Assembly: GCF_900215355.1 (NCBI RefSeq)
Contig: NZ_OBEA01000001.1
Location: 186,001-250,000, forward strand
DNA: 64,000 nucleotides
Direction of reading: 5' to 3'
DNA from: Pseudooceanicola antarcticus
Lineage (GTDB): Bacteria; Pseudomonadota; Alphaproteobacteria; Rhodobacterales; Rhodobacteraceae
The translations under genes and the position numbers were made by a program. Below the pieces are notes generated by a model. That model ran no database searches. It saw nothing but the letters and a program-made list of their open reading frames with translations, and was not told where the DNA came from. Positions 32,114 through 41,857 of the stretch are shown piece after piece. How positions within the stretch are numbered: the first letter of the stretch is position 1; the number at the start of each line of letters is the position of its first letter.

Positions 32114-33378
32114 CCGCGCAGAGGCCCGAGGGCCTCTCTGCCTATGTCGCGGTGACGGCGGCCTATTGGGCCTTCATGCTCTCGGACGGGGCGCTCAGGA
32201 TGCTGGTGCTGTTGCACTTCCATACGCTGGGTTTCTCGCCGGTGCAGCTGGCCTATCTCTTCCTGCTTTACGAGCTGGCGGGGATCGTCACCAACCTCTC
32301 GGCGGGCTGGATCGCGGCCCGGTTCGGGCTGACGCGGACGCTCTACGCGGGGCTTGGGTTGCAGGTGCTGGCGCTGCTGGCGCTGGCGCGGCTCGATCCC
32401 TCCTGGGCGCTCTGGAGCTCGGTCGCCTATGTGATGGCGGTGCAGGGGGCCTCGGGCGTGGCCAAGGACCTGGCGAAGATGTCGTCGAAATCCGCCGTGA
32501 AACTGCTGGCCCCCTCGGGAGAGGGCGGTCTCTTCCGCTGGGTGGCGGTGCTGACCGGATCGAAGAACGCGGTGAAGGGCGCGGGCTTCCTGCTGGGCGC
32601 GGCCCTGCTTGGCCTCTGGGGCTTCACCGCCTCTGTGCTGGGCATGGCCCTGATCCTGGGGGCGATCCTGGCGGGGGTGGCCCTTTTCATGCCCGGCGGT
32701 CTGCCCGGTGGCAAGAAAGGCACCAAGTTCTCCGAGGTCTTCTCGAAGGATGCAAACGTCAACTGGCTGAGCTTCGCCCGCGTGTTCCTCTTCGGCGCGC
32801 GCGACGTGTGGTTCGTGGTCGGCATCCCGATCTACTTCTACGCCGTGCTCTCGGATGGGTCAGAGGCGGGCAACCGCGCCGCCTTCTTCACCATCGGCAC
32901 CTTCATGGCTGTCTGGACGATCCTCTACGGTGCCGTGCAGGCCTATGCGCCGAAACTGCTGCGCGCGGGCACGCGCCCCGAAGGTGAGCTGGTGCAGGCG
33001 GCGCGGCACTGGGTGGGCGCGCTGATCGCCCTGCCCGCCCTGCTGGCGGCGCTGGTCGCCCTGGCCGGAGAGCCGCAGCTATGGCTCACCGTCACGCTGA
33101 TCACCGGGCTTCTGGTCTTCGGCGCGGTCTTCGCGGTGAATTCCTCGCTGCACTCCTACCTGATCCTGGCCTTCACCAGCGGAGAGCGGGTCACCATGGA
33201 CGTGGGCTTCTACTACATGGCCAATGCGGCGGGGCGGCTTCTGGGCACTCTGCTTTCGGGGCTCAGCTACCAGCTGGGCGGCCTGCCCGCCTGCCTCGGC
33301 ACGGCGGCGGTGCTGCTGGCGCTCAGTTGGCTGGGGGCCGGTCGTCTGACCAGCCCCGCCGAGGCCCAGCCCGCCTAG
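32110..33378 (+). CDS. arsJ: Organoarsenical efflux MFS permease ArsJ
   Basis: A 422-residue membrane protein with about 12 transmembrane helices and the ArsJ segments [20 protein letters not shown] (20 residues at about 14-33), [18 protein letters not shown] and [15 protein letters not shown]. ArsJ exports 1-arseno-3-phosphoglycerate made by the preceding GAPDH. The GTG at 32110 overlaps the GAPDH stop (GTGA) and places the family N-terminus correctly. Its TAG stop interlocks with the stop of the convergent MFS gene on a CTAG palindrome (33375-33378). No arsB, acr3 or arsH is seen nearby, so this operon may provide the arsenate-detoxification branch alone. Confidence 0.93.
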   Translation: MTAQRPEGLSAYVAVTAAYWAFMLSDGALRMLVLLHFHTLGFSPVQLAYLFLLYELAGIVTNLSAGWIAARFGLTRTLYAGLGLQVLALLALARLDPSWALWSSVAYVMAVQGASGVAKDLAKMSSKSAVKLLAPSGEGGLFRWVAVLTGSKNAVKGAGFLLGAALLGLWGFTASVLGMALILGAILAGVALFMPGGLPGGKKGTKFSEVFSKDANVNWLSFARVFLFGARDVWFVVGIPIYFYAVLSDGSEAGNRAAFFTIGTFMAVWTILYGAVQAYAPKLLRAGTRPEGELVQAARHWVGALIALPALLAALVALAGEPQLWLTVTLITGLLVFGAVFAVNSSLHSYLILAFTSGERVTMDVGFYYMANAAGRLLGTLLSGLSYQLGGLPACLGTAAVLLALSWLGAGRLTSPAEAQPA

Positions 33379-34556
33379 ACCGGCGCGCCCTCGCGGGCCC
33401 GCATCCGCGCGGCCAGCAGGTGGACCAAAGCGCCCATCCCGTAGAGCGTGACCGAGAACAGCACCAGGCCGGCGAAATCCATCGCGCCGGTCATCGCCAG
33501 CAGGATCGGCGTGCCGGTCAGGTTGCCCAGGTTGCCCATCTGCGCCAGCACCCCGTTCGACAGCGCGCGGTCACCCGCCTCGGCGTTGATCTGGGGCACG
33601 GCGGCGAAGGAGCCGCTCTGCATGAAGCCCATGGCGATGAACAGCAGCGCCGGCACCCAGACGGTGCCCGGCATGAGCACCAGAAGCACCACCGACAGCG
33701 CCGCCATCACGAAGCCCAGCACCGCCACCGGCACCGCCCGGTAGAGCTTCAGCGCCAGCGTGCCCAGCGTCAGCGCCGAGATGATCCCGACCAGCGGCAG
33801 CAGGATCATCTGCATGTCGCGCGTGGCCTCGGGCAGGAAGGAGGGCAGCACGGTCATCAGCGCCACGAAGTTGATGGCATAGAAGAGCCAGCCCACCCCC
33901 GGCGCGGCAATCCACGCAGAGGTATAGGCCGCCCGGTGCCGGCGGGCGATCACCCCCAGCGTCAGCCGTTCAGCCGGATGGGCCACGGCGCCATCGGCGA
34001 GCTTGCGGTCGTCGGGCAGCAGCACCAGCAGCACCGCCGCCATGACCAGCAGGAAGCCCGCGTGGCTGCCCAGCACCAGCGGCACACCGCCCGCGCCCAG
34101 CATCCAGGGCCCGAAGGCGGCGTAGAGCGCGAAGGTGACGCCGAAGTAGGTGCCCCATATGGTCATCGCCATGGGACGCGAGCGCTCGTCGGTGATCTCG
34201 GCCATCAGCGTCGGCGCGGCGACGACGATGGCCAGATGGGCCAGCCCCTCGAGCCCGCGCAGCGCCAGCATGACCGGCAGCGGCGGCATGAAGGCCTGAA
34301 GGCCCGACAGCAGCGCGCCCAGCACCAGCCCGCCGATCAGCGTGCGCCGGAAGCCGACGCGGGTCACCACCATGCCCGCCAGCAGGCCCAGCAGGACCCC
34401 CATCAGCGAAACCAGAGAGACGAGGAAACCGGCAGCGGCCCCGGCCTCGGGGTAGGCGGCCTCCCAGGCGGGGAAGAGGACAGAGACCTTGCCGAACTGC
34501 GCCGCCGCCCCCATGCCGGTGACGAAAAGCGCCGCCACGCGAATCCAGGTGATCAC
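33375..34556 (-). CDS. Major facilitator superfamily transporter
   Basis: A 393-residue MFS protein with about 12 hydrophobic helices and an MFS loop motif (GLLAGMVVTRVGFRRTLIGG). Substrate unknown; the pattern fits drug/metabolite proton antiporters of the CynX/NimT-like type. It starts with GTG overlapping the stop of the upstream LOG gene (GTGA), so the two are co-expressed. It converges on arsJ with a 4-base overlap, which leaves no intergenic terminator. An antisense relation to arsJ is the only link to arsenic. Confidence 0.85.
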   Translation of the reverse strand: MITWIRVAALFVTGMGAAAQFGKVSVLFPAWEAAYPEAGAAAGFLVSLVSLMGVLLGLLAGMVVTRVGFRRTLIGGLVLGALLSGLQAFMPPLPVMLALRGLEGLAHLAIVVAAPTLMAEITDERSRPMAMTIWGTYFGVTFALYAAFGPWMLGAGGVPLVLGSHAGFLLVMAAVLLVLLPDDRKLADGAVAHPAERLTLGVIARRHRAAYTSAWIAAPGVGWLFYAINFVALMTVLPSFLPEATRDMQMILLPLVGIISALTLGTLALKLYRAVPVAVLGFVMAALSVVLLVLMPGTVWVPALLFIAMGFMQSGSFAAVPQINAEAGDRALSNGVLAQMGNLGNLTGTPILLAMTGAMDFAGLVLFSVTLYGMGALVHLLAARMRAREGAPV

Positions 34557-35419
34557 TCGGCCACGTCCTTCAGATCCATGCGGCCCGGAATCTCGTCCCG
34601 CTTGGTGCCGGCGCCTTCCCAGCTGTCGATGGCCTCCATGGCCTCTTCGGCGGTCTCGACGAACTTGAAGAGATCCATGTCCTCGGGCGAGATGGTGCCC
34701 GCCTCGACCAGCGCCTCGAAGTTGATGACGCCTTCCCAGAAGGCACGTCCGAAGAACAGGAAGGGCTGACGCTCCATCCGGCCGGTCTGGATCAGGGTCA
34801 GCGCCTCGAAGGTCTCGTCCAGGGTGCCGAAGCCGCCGGGGAAGACGCAGATGGCGCGGGCGCGCATCAGGAAGTGCATCTTGCGGACGGCGAAATAGTG
34901 GAAGTTGAAGCAGAGCTCGGGGGTGACGTATTCGTTGGGCACCTGCTCGTGCGGCAGCACGATGGACAGGCCGACCGAATGGCCGCCCGCCTCGGCAGCG
35001 CCCTTGTTGCCGGCCTCCATCACGCCGGGGCCACCGCCGGTGCAGACCACCCAGTCGCGCCCGCCGCTGGCCTTGGACTTCTCGGTGACCAGGGCGGCGA
35101 AACGCTCGGCCTCGGAGTAGTAGCGCGACAGCTTCGCCATCGGATGCCCCTCGGGCGCCACGCCGGGCGCCCGGATGCGTGCGCCGCCGAAGAGCACCAC
35201 GGTCGAGTTGATGCCGGCTTCGTCCAGCGCCAGCTCGACCTTCATCAGCTCCAGTTGCAAGCGGACCGAGCGCATCTCGTCGCGCAGCAGGAACTCTTCG
35301 TCCGCATAGGCCAGCCGGTAGCTGGGAGAGACGGTCTGCGCCGTCTGCGGCACTTCGCTGGCGGTGGCGCGGTCGCTTTCGGCATCGCGGAAACGGGAAT
35401 GGCGGGTGTCGTCGGTCAT
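34553..35419 (-). CDS. LOG-family protein (nucleoside 5'-monophosphate phosphoribohydrolase type)
   Basis: A 288-residue Rossmann-fold protein with the LOG/TIGR00730 signatures VVCTGGGPGVMEAGNKGA (about 127-144) and PGGFGTLDETFEAL (about 194-207). LOG proteins cleave N6-modified AMP (cytokinin nucleotides) or AMP to base and ribose phosphate; PGGxGTxxE is the catalytic/phosphate-binding motif. This long form has an extra 80-residue N-terminus, common in proteobacteria. The ATG at 35419 has GAAGGA 6 bases upstream. It is coupled to the MFS gene, which might export the product or substrate; that is speculation. Confidence 0.88.
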   Translation of the reverse strand: MTDDTRHSRFRDAESDRATASEVPQTAQTVSPSYRLAYADEEFLLRDEMRSVRLQLELMKVELALDEAGINSTVVLFGGARIRAPGVAPEGHPMAKLSRYYSEAERFAALVTEKSKASGGRDWVVCTGGGPGVMEAGNKGAAEAGGHSVGLSIVLPHEQVPNEYVTPELCFNFHYFAVRKMHFLMRARAICVFPGGFGTLDETFEALTLIQTGRMERQPFLFFGRAFWEGVINFEALVEAGTISPEDMDLFKFVETAEEAMEAIDSWEGAGTKRDEIPGRMDLKDVAE

Positions 35420-35482
35420 GTGCTTTCCTTCAATCACCCGCCATGCCTAGCGCAGGCAGGGGGCAGGCACCATGGGGGATGG

Positions 35483-36157
35483 TCAGATAGCGGGCGGCGG
35501 ATAGTGAACCGAGAGGATTTGCAGCCAAAGCATGTTCAGCAGCGGCCCCAGCACCACCACCTGCACCGCAAGGGCCACCAGCAGCGCCAGCACGACACGC
35601 GGCGACCGCCCCGAGGACAGCCAGAGCAGCAGCAACGTCGCGGACAGCAACAGGATCGGCACGACGTAATGGTCGATGGCATGGAGCCAGCCCATCAGCG
35701 GCGGCTCCTCGGTCGGGAAATCGCTCATGAAGGCATAGCCGTCGGTCAGGGCGAAACCGATGTAGGTGGTCAGGGTCGAGACCACAAGGGTGACGATCCC
35801 CATGAAGACCTCGATCACCACGATGAACTTCGCCACGTGCGACAGCCTCTCCTGCCCGCCCGTCAGGCGCAGCAGGGCCCAGAACACCACCGCCACGATG
35901 CCCGCCATGAGCAGCAGGTCCATCGCCCCGATGGCCATGGCGAAGATGTCGAACTGGCCGCCGTCGGCCTGCTCGCCATTGTCGAAGACGACCCTGTTGA
36001 AGGCCAGCATCACCACAACGACCTGCAGGTAGAACCCCAGAAGCTCGGGCAGGCCGATCTCCTCGACCAGCCGGCGGTAGAACTGCCGGGGTGTCTCGAC
36101 CGCGAAGACGATGATGTTGAAGAACGACCTGTAGGTCTCGATCAGCTTTTCCAGCAT
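35483..36157 (-). CDS. Polytopic membrane protein, Yip1-like, unknown function
   Basis: A 224-residue protein with about five hydrophobic helices and a short amphipathic N-terminus (MLEKLIETYRSFFNIIVF). The arrangement resembles Yip1/YIP1-domain-like bacterial membrane proteins, but no signature motif can be named. It sits upstream of the LOG gene on the same strand with a 63-base gap, and divergent from dapD. No strong ribosome site is visible before the ATG (GGATTTCTCTC). Confidence 0.7.
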   Translation of the reverse strand: MLEKLIETYRSFFNIIVFAVETPRQFYRRLVEEIGLPELLGFYLQVVVVMLAFNRVVFDNGEQADGGQFDIFAMAIGAMDLLLMAGIVAVVFWALLRLTGGQERLSHVAKFIVVIEVFMGIVTLVVSTLTTYIGFALTDGYAFMSDFPTEEPPLMGWLHAIDHYVVPILLLSATLLLLWLSSGRSPRVVLALLVALAVQVVVLGPLLNMLWLQILSVHYPPPAI

Positions 36158-36333
36158 GAGAGAAATCCATTCGTCAGAGAATGGGCCGAGAATACCCGAC
36201 CACCCCCTCCGACCAAGGCATTTCCTTCGCCAATGGCCCCCATCCGGTCGCAGCGCGCAATTGCGATGCGGGCGGCAAGGCCCTATACCGCGCTGAACCT
36301 CGTATTTACCGCCTGACTTTCCCGGAGGAAGAC

Positions 36334-37161
36334 ATGTCCAACGCCCAGCTCGAAGCTGCCATCGAAGCCGCCTGGGAGGCGCGCGACCAGATCACCCCCG
36401 CCACCACCGGCGAAACCCGCGAAGCCATCGAGGACACGCTGAACGCGCTCGACTCGGGCAAGCTGCGCGTCGCCGAGAAGGGCGAGGACGGCAACTGGGT
36501 CGTCAACCAGTGGGCCAAGAAGGCCGTTCTGCTGGGCTTCCGCATCAAGGACATGGAACAGCACGACGGCGGCCCGCAGGGCTCCGGCTGGTGGGACAAG
36601 GTCGACAGCAAGTTCAAGGGCTGGGGCGACAACCAGTGGAAGGCCGCGGGCTTCCGCGCCGTGCCGAACGCCGTTGTCCGCAAGTCGGCCTTCATCGCGC
36701 CGGGCGTGGTGCTGATGCCCTCTTTCGTCAACCTGGGCGCCTATGTCGACAGCGGCACCATGGTCGACACCTGGGCCACCGTCGGCTCCTGCGCGCAGAT
36801 CGGCAAGAACGTGCATATCTCGGGCGGTGCCGGCATCGGCGGCGTGCTTGAGCCCCTGCAGGCCGGCCCCGTCATCATCGAGGACAACTGCTTCATCGGG
36901 GCCCGCTCCGAAGTGGCCGAGGGCGTCATCGTGCGCGAAGGCTCGGTTCTGGGCATGGGTGTCTACTTGGGCCAGTCCACCAAGATCTTCGACCGCGAAA
37001 CCGGGGAGGTCTCCTACGGCGAAGTGCCGCCCTACTCGGTCGTGGTCTCGGGCTCGCTGCCCTCGAAGAACGGCGTGAACCTCTATTGCGCGGTGATCGT
37101 GAAGCGCGTGGACGAGCGCACCCGCTCGAAGACCGGCGTCAACGAGCTGCTGCGCGACTGA
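36334..37161 (+). CDS. dapD: 2,3,4,5-tetrahydropyridine-2,6-dicarboxylate N-succinyltransferase DapD
   Basis: A 275-residue left-handed beta-helix acyltransferase. An N-terminal helical domain (about 1-100) is followed by hexapeptide repeats ([20 protein letters not shown], then VSGGAG-like [14 protein letters not shown]) typical of DapD. It transfers succinyl from succinyl-CoA to tetrahydrodipicolinate in lysine and diaminopimelate synthesis. GGAGGAAGAC directly before the ATG at 36334 decides the start. It has its own terminator. dapE lies about 3.5 kb downstream on the same strand but with other genes between. Confidence 0.95.
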   Translation: MSNAQLEAAIEAAWEARDQITPATTGETREAIEDTLNALDSGKLRVAEKGEDGNWVVNQWAKKAVLLGFRIKDMEQHDGGPQGSGWWDKVDSKFKGWGDNQWKAAGFRAVPNAVVRKSAFIAPGVVLMPSFVNLGAYVDSGTMVDTWATVGSCAQIGKNVHISGGAGIGGVLEPLQAGPVIIEDNCFIGARSEVAEGVIVREGSVLGMGVYLGQSTKIFDRETGEVSYGEVPPYSVVVSGSLPSKNGVNLYCAVIVKRVDERTRSKTGVNELLRD

Positions 37162-37185
37162 TCGCGCCAACCATGGTGACAGATC

Positions 37186-37217
37186 GGGCCCGTCTCCTGC
37201 CAGGAGGCGGGCCCTTT
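37186..37217 (+). terminator. Terminator after dapD
   Basis: GGGCCCGTCTCCT and AGGAGGCGGGCCC pair to a 13-bp stem with one T-G wobble and a GCC loop, followed by TTTGC. It lies 25 bases after the dapD stop. Confidence 0.8.
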
Positions 37218-37298
37218 GCATGGGCGGAACTTTTTGCCGCCCCGCGCGTTCGATCCGCAAGCGGGCATCAGGTCCGCCAACGGATAGGAGAGACGACA

Positions 37299-37550
37299 AT
37301 GGAAGGTATCGGCTGGCTGCTGGCCCTCATCCTCGGTGCCCTGGCGGGCTGGATTGCCGAGAAGATCATGAATTCCAACATGGGGCTTCTGATGAACATC
37401 GTCATGGGCATCATCGGTGCCCTCGTCGGTAACTTCCTGCTCTATGCCATCGTCGGCAGCACCCTGGGCGGCATCCTCGGACAGATGATCGTCGCCGTGC
37501 TGGGCGCTTGCCTGCTGATCGCCATCGTGCGCGGCCTGCGCAGGGCCTGA
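37299..37550 (+). CDS. GlsB/YeaQ/YmgE-family small membrane protein
   Basis: An 83-residue, very hydrophobic protein with three predicted helices and Gly-rich packing (LALILGALAGWIAEKIM, IVMGIIGALVGNFLL, GQMIVAVLGACLLIAIVRGLRR). This is the pattern of the transglycosylase-associated (GlsB/YeaQ/YmgE) family, often induced by stress; the biochemical role is unknown. ATAGGAGAG lies 6 bases before the ATG. It is monocistronic, between the dapD terminator and a set of GC-rich hairpins. Confidence 0.85.
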   Translation: MEGIGWLLALILGALAGWIAEKIMNSNMGLLMNIVMGIIGALVGNFLLYAIVGSTLGGILGQMIVAVLGACLLIAIVRGLRRA

Positions 37551-37565
37551 CACATGGTCTGACCC

Positions 37566-37642
37566 GGGGGCGTCGCCCCCGACCCGGCTTCGGGTCCCTA
37601 GTTTAAGACGAAACACCGCCCGCGCCGGAAGGCTGCGGGCGG
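37566..37642. terminator. Two hairpins between convergent genes (one a GGGGGC palindrome)
   Basis: GGGGGC-GTC-GCCCCC (37566-37580) belongs to the palindrome family found elsewhere in the window. A second hairpin, CCGCCCGC...GCGGGCGG (37616-37642), is followed by TTCTGGTTT on the plus strand and TGTTTCGTC on the minus strand, so it can end transcription of the small membrane protein gene and of the convergent DUF2235 gene. Confidence 0.6.
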
Positions 37643-37683
37643 TTCTGGTTTCGGGCCTACTGCCTGGCAAGGCCAGCACGGCC

Positions 37684-38808
37684 TCAGGGCAGGTTTGGCG
37701 GGCGATAGCTGCTGCGCTCTTTCAGACGGGTCTGCACCGAGGGATGCAACTGCGCGCCTTCGGGGATCTTGCGATAGGCCCCCAGCGGCCAGGTCAACCC
37801 GAGGAAGCGCTTGCCCGGTGCCGCGCGGTCGCGGCCCGGCACCAGCTCGAAGGGCCACCAACCCGCCGTCAGGGATTCGTGGGCATCCGCCGTGGCATCC
37901 GGCGCGACGTACTTGGTGTTCTTGTGGCTGCCCAGCACCAGCCGGTTCACGGTCCGGGTCACGTACTTGAGCCCCAGCTTGCGGGATTCGGTGATCATCC
38001 AGGACAGGGGCAGCTTGCCCAGCTGGCTTTCCGCTTCGGGGTAGCCGCCACCGACATCCCCATGCGCCCCGGCAAACCACATCTCCTTCACGTCCTGCGG
38101 CGTGCCCGTGCCCGGCTCGGTGAAGGGCTTGCGCACCTCGCAGTCCTCGCCCCAGAGCGTGGCACGATACATCCGGCGGCGCTCGTCGATGGCCACCGCG
38201 TGGCGCACCGCCAGCACCGAGGGGTTGTTGGAGGTATAGGCATAGGTCACCGCGCCCGGCAGCAGCCCGCGCGGCTCGATCACCGAGGCGACGGTATCCA
38301 GCAGCATCAACCCGGCGATCTGCACCTTCTGCGGGTTCAGCGCGCGATCATGTAGCCGGATCTCGGCGAAGGCGTCCTCTCCGCGCTGGCGACCGATGTT
38401 CTTGTAGGCGCGATAGGCGTATCCCAGCAGGTTGAGCTGCACCGGAGACATCATCCCGAAGGCATGCAGAAACCCCGCCAGCACCCGCGCCGTGTAGGCG
38501 CCACGGGAAAAGCCCATGATCCAGATGCGGTCGCCGGCCTCGTGGTCGTAGGTCTGGCAGAGGAAGCGGTAGGCCTCCTTCACGTTGCCATCCAGGCCAA
38601 GGCCGGTGGCCATGCCGAAGATCTCGGAGGCCTTCTGGCGCAGCCGCGACCACGAGCCCTCGGCGCCGAAGGTGCCGACGCCCGGATCGTACCAGACGAC
38701 CTGGTCCTCGGATTTCTCGAGACAGCCGTAGAGGCGCAGCACATTGGTACGCCGTTCCTTGATCTGGTTGCCGGTCCCGTCGAACAGGATCACGATGTTC
38801 TTTGCCAT
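37684..38808 (-). CDS. DUF2235 alpha/beta-hydrolase (Tle1-like catalytic domain)
   Basis: A 374-residue protein starting MAKNIVILFDGTGNQ, the DUF2235 opening. The nucleophile elbow is GFSRGAYTAR (about 99-108, Ser in GxSxG), and HGDVGGGYPE (about 249-258) carries the acidic residue and His-region of the catalytic site. The family includes type VI secretion phospholipase effectors (Tle1), but this protein is single-domain, has no secretion marker nearby and no vgrG or PAAR gene in the window. A cytoplasmic hydrolase role is equally possible. Substrate unknown. It is divergent from the next small gene. Confidence 0.85.
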   Translation of the reverse strand: MAKNIVILFDGTGNQIKERRTNVLRLYGCLEKSEDQVVWYDPGVGTFGAEGSWSRLRQKASEIFGMATGLGLDGNVKEAYRFLCQTYDHEAGDRIWIMGFSRGAYTARVLAGFLHAFGMMSPVQLNLLGYAYRAYKNIGRQRGEDAFAEIRLHDRALNPQKVQIAGLMLLDTVASVIEPRGLLPGAVTYAYTSNNPSVLAVRHAVAIDERRRMYRATLWGEDCEVRKPFTEPGTGTPQDVKEMWFAGAHGDVGGGYPEAESQLGKLPLSWMITESRKLGLKYVTRTVNRLVLGSHKNTKYVAPDATADAHESLTAGWWPFELVPGRDRAAPGKRFLGLTWPLGAYRKIPEGAQLHPSVQTRLKERSSYRPPNLP

Positions 38809-38933
38809 GTCGCCCCCCCAGGCTCTCCATCCGGTCAGCCTAGCCTGCCGGGGCCGCCGGACGAAGTGGGGAATAGCGCTCTTTACTCAGACGCGCCTTT
38901 CTGGCAGGCCCGCGCGCAACAGGAGATGCCGCG

Positions 38934-39302
38934 ATGAGCAAAGAGAAGAAGGCGCCGAAGCGCCAGCAGGTCTATACGCTGGTGGTCGAAGTGGGCCGCA
39001 CCAAGGACGACGGTCTGCCCGAGGGCAGCACCGGTGCCGCGCTGATGTGCTATGCCTCAGGCGTCGACGAGGCCGAGGCCGTGCGGGAAACCGTGGCCAT
39101 CCTGAAGCAGGCCGACCTGGCACCGCTGGATGTCACCGGCTACGGCACGCTGGAAGATCGTCTCGAGCTGGGCCACGAGGTCGATCAGGAAGAGCGCGAC
39201 CTGATGGCCCGCGCTGCCGAGGAAAACTCGGTCATCGTGGCGCAGATGACGCCCTTCTTCAGCGAGGAAGAGGCAGAGCGCGGCGGCCAGCTGCCCAACT
39301 GA
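38934..39302 (+). CDS. Conserved-looking small acidic protein, unknown function
   Basis: A 122-residue soluble protein: a basic N-terminus (MSKEKKAPKRQQ), a beta strand (VYTLVVEVG), a central alpha/beta part (SGVDEAEAVRETVAILKQADLAPLDVTGYGT) and an acidic helical tail. No transmembrane segment or signal peptide. The VDEAEAVRETVAILK...VTGYGTLEDR pattern looks like a compact ferredoxin-like fold, but I recognise no family. It is divergent from the DUF2235 gene across 125 bases; the spacing does not show whether they are functionally linked. Confidence 0.7.
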   Translation: MSKEKKAPKRQQVYTLVVEVGRTKDDGLPEGSTGAALMCYASGVDEAEAVRETVAILKQADLAPLDVTGYGTLEDRLELGHEVDQEERDLMARAAEENSVIVAQMTPFFSEEEAERGGQLPN

Positions 39303-39321
39303 TCTTCCGGGTAAACGCGGC

Positions 39322-40413
39322 TCAGGCGGCGCGATGGCTGGCCAGCATCCGCGCCTCGTAGTCGCGCAGCACCGGCAGGGCGTGGCCCTCCTGCTGCGGC
39401 AGGCGAGAGCGCTGGTAGCCGGCCAGCAGGCTGGCCTCGACCAGGGCGGCAGAGCGCCGCAGCCGGCCCACGTGCAGGCTTTCCATCGCCGCGCCGCAGA
39501 TCCCCAGCAATTGCTGATCCGGCAGCAGGATCTGGTGCAGGGTCACCAGCGGGCCGCTCTCGGCCATCATCGCGGTGCCGTCGGGGATCATGTGCCGGGC
39601 CGCGACCAGCACGGCGTTGGTGCGGAAGAGGTGCTCGACCTCGGCCCCGGAGGTGACCACGCGCTGCCCGGCGGCGACCAGCACGTCGCGGCTGAGCCCG
39701 TGATGCGGCGCAAAAAGCTGCACCGGACGGAAGAGACCGCGCGCCGGCAGGCTGCGCCGCACGGCGGCCAGCACCGGCACCGCCCCCTCGCCCGGTATCA
39801 GCACCAGGTCGCCCCGCCGCAGGTCCTCGATCGCGCGCCGTCCCTCCGGCGTGTCGACGCAGGTGCCCCCCGCGAGGCCGGGCATCGGCCCGATGGGTTC
39901 GATCGAATCCGACAGGGCCAGGAAATCCACCGTGGCATCCAGCACCTCGGGCCCCGGCGCCAGCACGGCGCGGCTCAGCCCATCCATCGGCAGCGCCACC
40001 GGATCGGCCAGGGCGGCGGCCAGCGGCGCGGCGTCACGCTCTGGCCGTTCGACCACCAGCCGCGCGGCGCCGGTGCTGCAATCCCAGGAAAAGATCACCC
40101 GCAGACGCTCGGCCCGTTCGGTCACGGGCACCGTCAGCGTGCATCGGCGCTGCTTGCTGCCGCGCACCAGCTCCAGCACCATCTCGCCGCCCGGCGCCAG
40201 CCAGAGCGACAGCCGCCCCGAGACCGGATGACGGACGGGCATGTCGATGAGGGCGGTCAGTTCGGCCGGATCGGCCGTCTCGATCTCGGCCAGCAAGGTG
40301 CCGCGGCCCAGGAGCTCGGCGGGCCCGGAAGCGCGCAGCAGGCTGCCGGCCGGCGCGGCGCCACGCGCGGCCAGGGCACCGGCGTCCGGACAGGAAATGG
40401 CGACCCACCCCAT
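39322..40413 (-). CDS. LamG-like/Hint-domain protein
   Basis: A 363-residue protein. Residues 1 to about 175 are beta-rich (SGRLSLWLAPGGEMVLELV, LRVIFSWDCSTGAARLVVE) and resemble a LamG/concanavalin-type sandwich. From about 183 a Hint (Hedgehog/intein) domain follows: GGTCVDTPEGRRAIEDLRRGDLV with the nucleophilic Cys185 and HQILLPDQQLL later. Many Rhodobacterales proteins combine Hint with extracellular repeats, but this one has no RTX repeat, signal peptide or downstream cargo. The domain may cleave between residues 184 and 185 or act as a dead scaffold. The role is unknown. Confidence 0.82.
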   Translation of the reverse strand: MGWVAISCPDAGALAARGAAPAGSLLRASGPAELLGRGTLLAEIETADPAELTALIDMPVRHPVSGRLSLWLAPGGEMVLELVRGSKQRRCTLTVPVTERAERLRVIFSWDCSTGAARLVVERPERDAAPLAAALADPVALPMDGLSRAVLAPGPEVLDATVDFLALSDSIEPIGPMPGLAGGTCVDTPEGRRAIEDLRRGDLVLIPGEGAVPVLAAVRRSLPARGLFRPVQLFAPHHGLSRDVLVAAGQRVVTSGAEVEHLFRTNAVLVAARHMIPDGTAMMAESGPLVTLHQILLPDQQLLGICGAAMESLHVGRLRRSAALVEASLLAGYQRSRLPQQEGHALPVLRDYEARMLASHRAA

Positions 40414-40702
40414 CCTCAGCCCGGCAGAAGCGCCCGCGCGCTTCCGCTCCTATGCCTGATTGCCCTTGCCAGGACCGGCCTCCTGCTCTTGCGCGGCGCG
40501 CCTCAGGGCGCCGTTCTTGAAAACAGAATCGCATTCCCCGAGGCGCAGGTAAAGCCGATATGGTGGGCAAGGACGCGAATTGCCCCACATTTACCTTGAT
40601 TTCGGGGTATTCCCCCGCGCGCAGAGGCGCCGGGACCCGCCACGTCCCTCTTTGCTTCACGCGGGAAAGGCGCTAGCCATTCGCCAGAACGAAGGAGACC
40701 CC

Positions 40703-41857
40703 ATGTCCGCCCCCACCCCCGTCGATCCCGTTGCCCTCACGGCGGATCTGATCCGCTGCCCCTCTGTCACGCCGGAAGAAGGCGGTGCGCTGCAACACCT
40801 CCAGACACTGCTTGAAGGGGCGGGCTTTGACTGCACGCGAGTGGATCGCGGCGGGGTCAGCAACCTCTTTGCCCGCTGGGGCAAGAAGGGCGCGGCGCGG
40901 ACCTTCGGCTTCAACGGCCATACCGACGTGGTGCCCGTGGGCGACGCGGCCGCCTGGACCGCCGATCCCTTCGGCGCCGAGGTGCGCGAGGGCCGCATGT
41001 ATGGCCGGGGAGCCACCGACATGAAATCGGGCGTGGCCGCCTTTGCCGCCGCCGCCGTGGATTTCGTCCGCCAGACCCCGCCCGACGGCGCCGTGGTGCT
41101 TGCCATCACCGGCGATGAGGAAGGCGATGCAATCGACGGCACCACCGCGCTGCTCGACTGGATGCAGTCCGAGGGCGAGACCATGAGCCATTGCCTGGTG
41201 GGCGAACCCACCTGCCCCGCGACCATGGGCGAGATGATCAAGATCGGCCGCCGCGGCTCGATGACCGCCTGGTTCACGGCCACCGGCAAGCAGGGCCATT
41301 CAGCCTATCCGCACCGCGCCAAGAACCCGCTGCCCGCCATGGCGCGGCTGATCGACCGGCTGGCCAGCCACGAGCTGGACCAGGGCACCGACCACTTCGA
41401 TCCCTCGACGCTGGCCGTGGTGCAGTTCGACACCGGCAACGGGGCGACCAACGTGATCCCCGCGCAATGCCGCGCCGCGGTGAACATCCGCTTCAACGAC
41501 CTCCATTCCGGCGCCAGCCTCAGCCAGTGGCTGCGCCGCGAGGCCCAGGATGTCAGCCGCATGTTCGATATCGTCATTGAGACCGAGATCAAGGTCTCGG
41601 GCGAGGCCTTCCTGACCCCGCCGGGCGAGCTGTCCGACCTGGTTGCCAAGGCCGTCGAGGCCGAGACCGGGGTGACGCCCGAGCTCTCGACCACCGGCGG
41701 CACCTCGGATGCGCGCTTCGTCAAGGATCTCTGCCCGGTGGTCGAGTTCGGCCTGGTGGGCGAGACCATGCACCAGGTCGACGAGAACGTGCCGGTGGAG
41801 CAGATCACCCAGCTCAAGGGCATCTACGCCCGCATCCTGGCGGATTACTTCGCATGA
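40703..41857 (+). CDS. dapE: Succinyl-diaminopimelate desuccinylase DapE
   Basis: A 384-residue M20 metallopeptidase with [10 protein letters not shown] (metal His), [10 protein letters not shown] (bridging Asp), [13 protein letters not shown] (catalytic Glu and metal Glu), HSAYPH of the dimerisation domain and the closing [11 protein letters not shown] (metal His). It hydrolyses N-succinyl-LL-diaminopimelate in lysine and peptidoglycan synthesis. GAAGGAGA lies 5 bases before the ATG at 40703. Its stop overlaps the next gene (ATGA). A TTGCTT-N16-TAGCCA pair (40651-40678) may be its promoter. Nothing else was recognised in the 289 bases upstream. Confidence 0.95.
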   Translation: MSAPTPVDPVALTADLIRCPSVTPEEGGALQHLQTLLEGAGFDCTRVDRGGVSNLFARWGKKGAARTFGFNGHTDVVPVGDAAAWTADPFGAEVREGRMYGRGATDMKSGVAAFAAAAVDFVRQTPPDGAVVLAITGDEEGDAIDGTTALLDWMQSEGETMSHCLVGEPTCPATMGEMIKIGRRGSMTAWFTATGKQGHSAYPHRAKNPLPAMARLIDRLASHELDQGTDHFDPSTLAVVQFDTGNGATNVIPAQCRAAVNIRFNDLHSGASLSQWLRREAQDVSRMFDIVIETEIKVSGEAFLTPPGELSDLVAKAVEAETGVTPELSTTGGTSDARFVKDLCPVVEFGLVGETMHQVDENVPVEQITQLKGIYARILADYFA

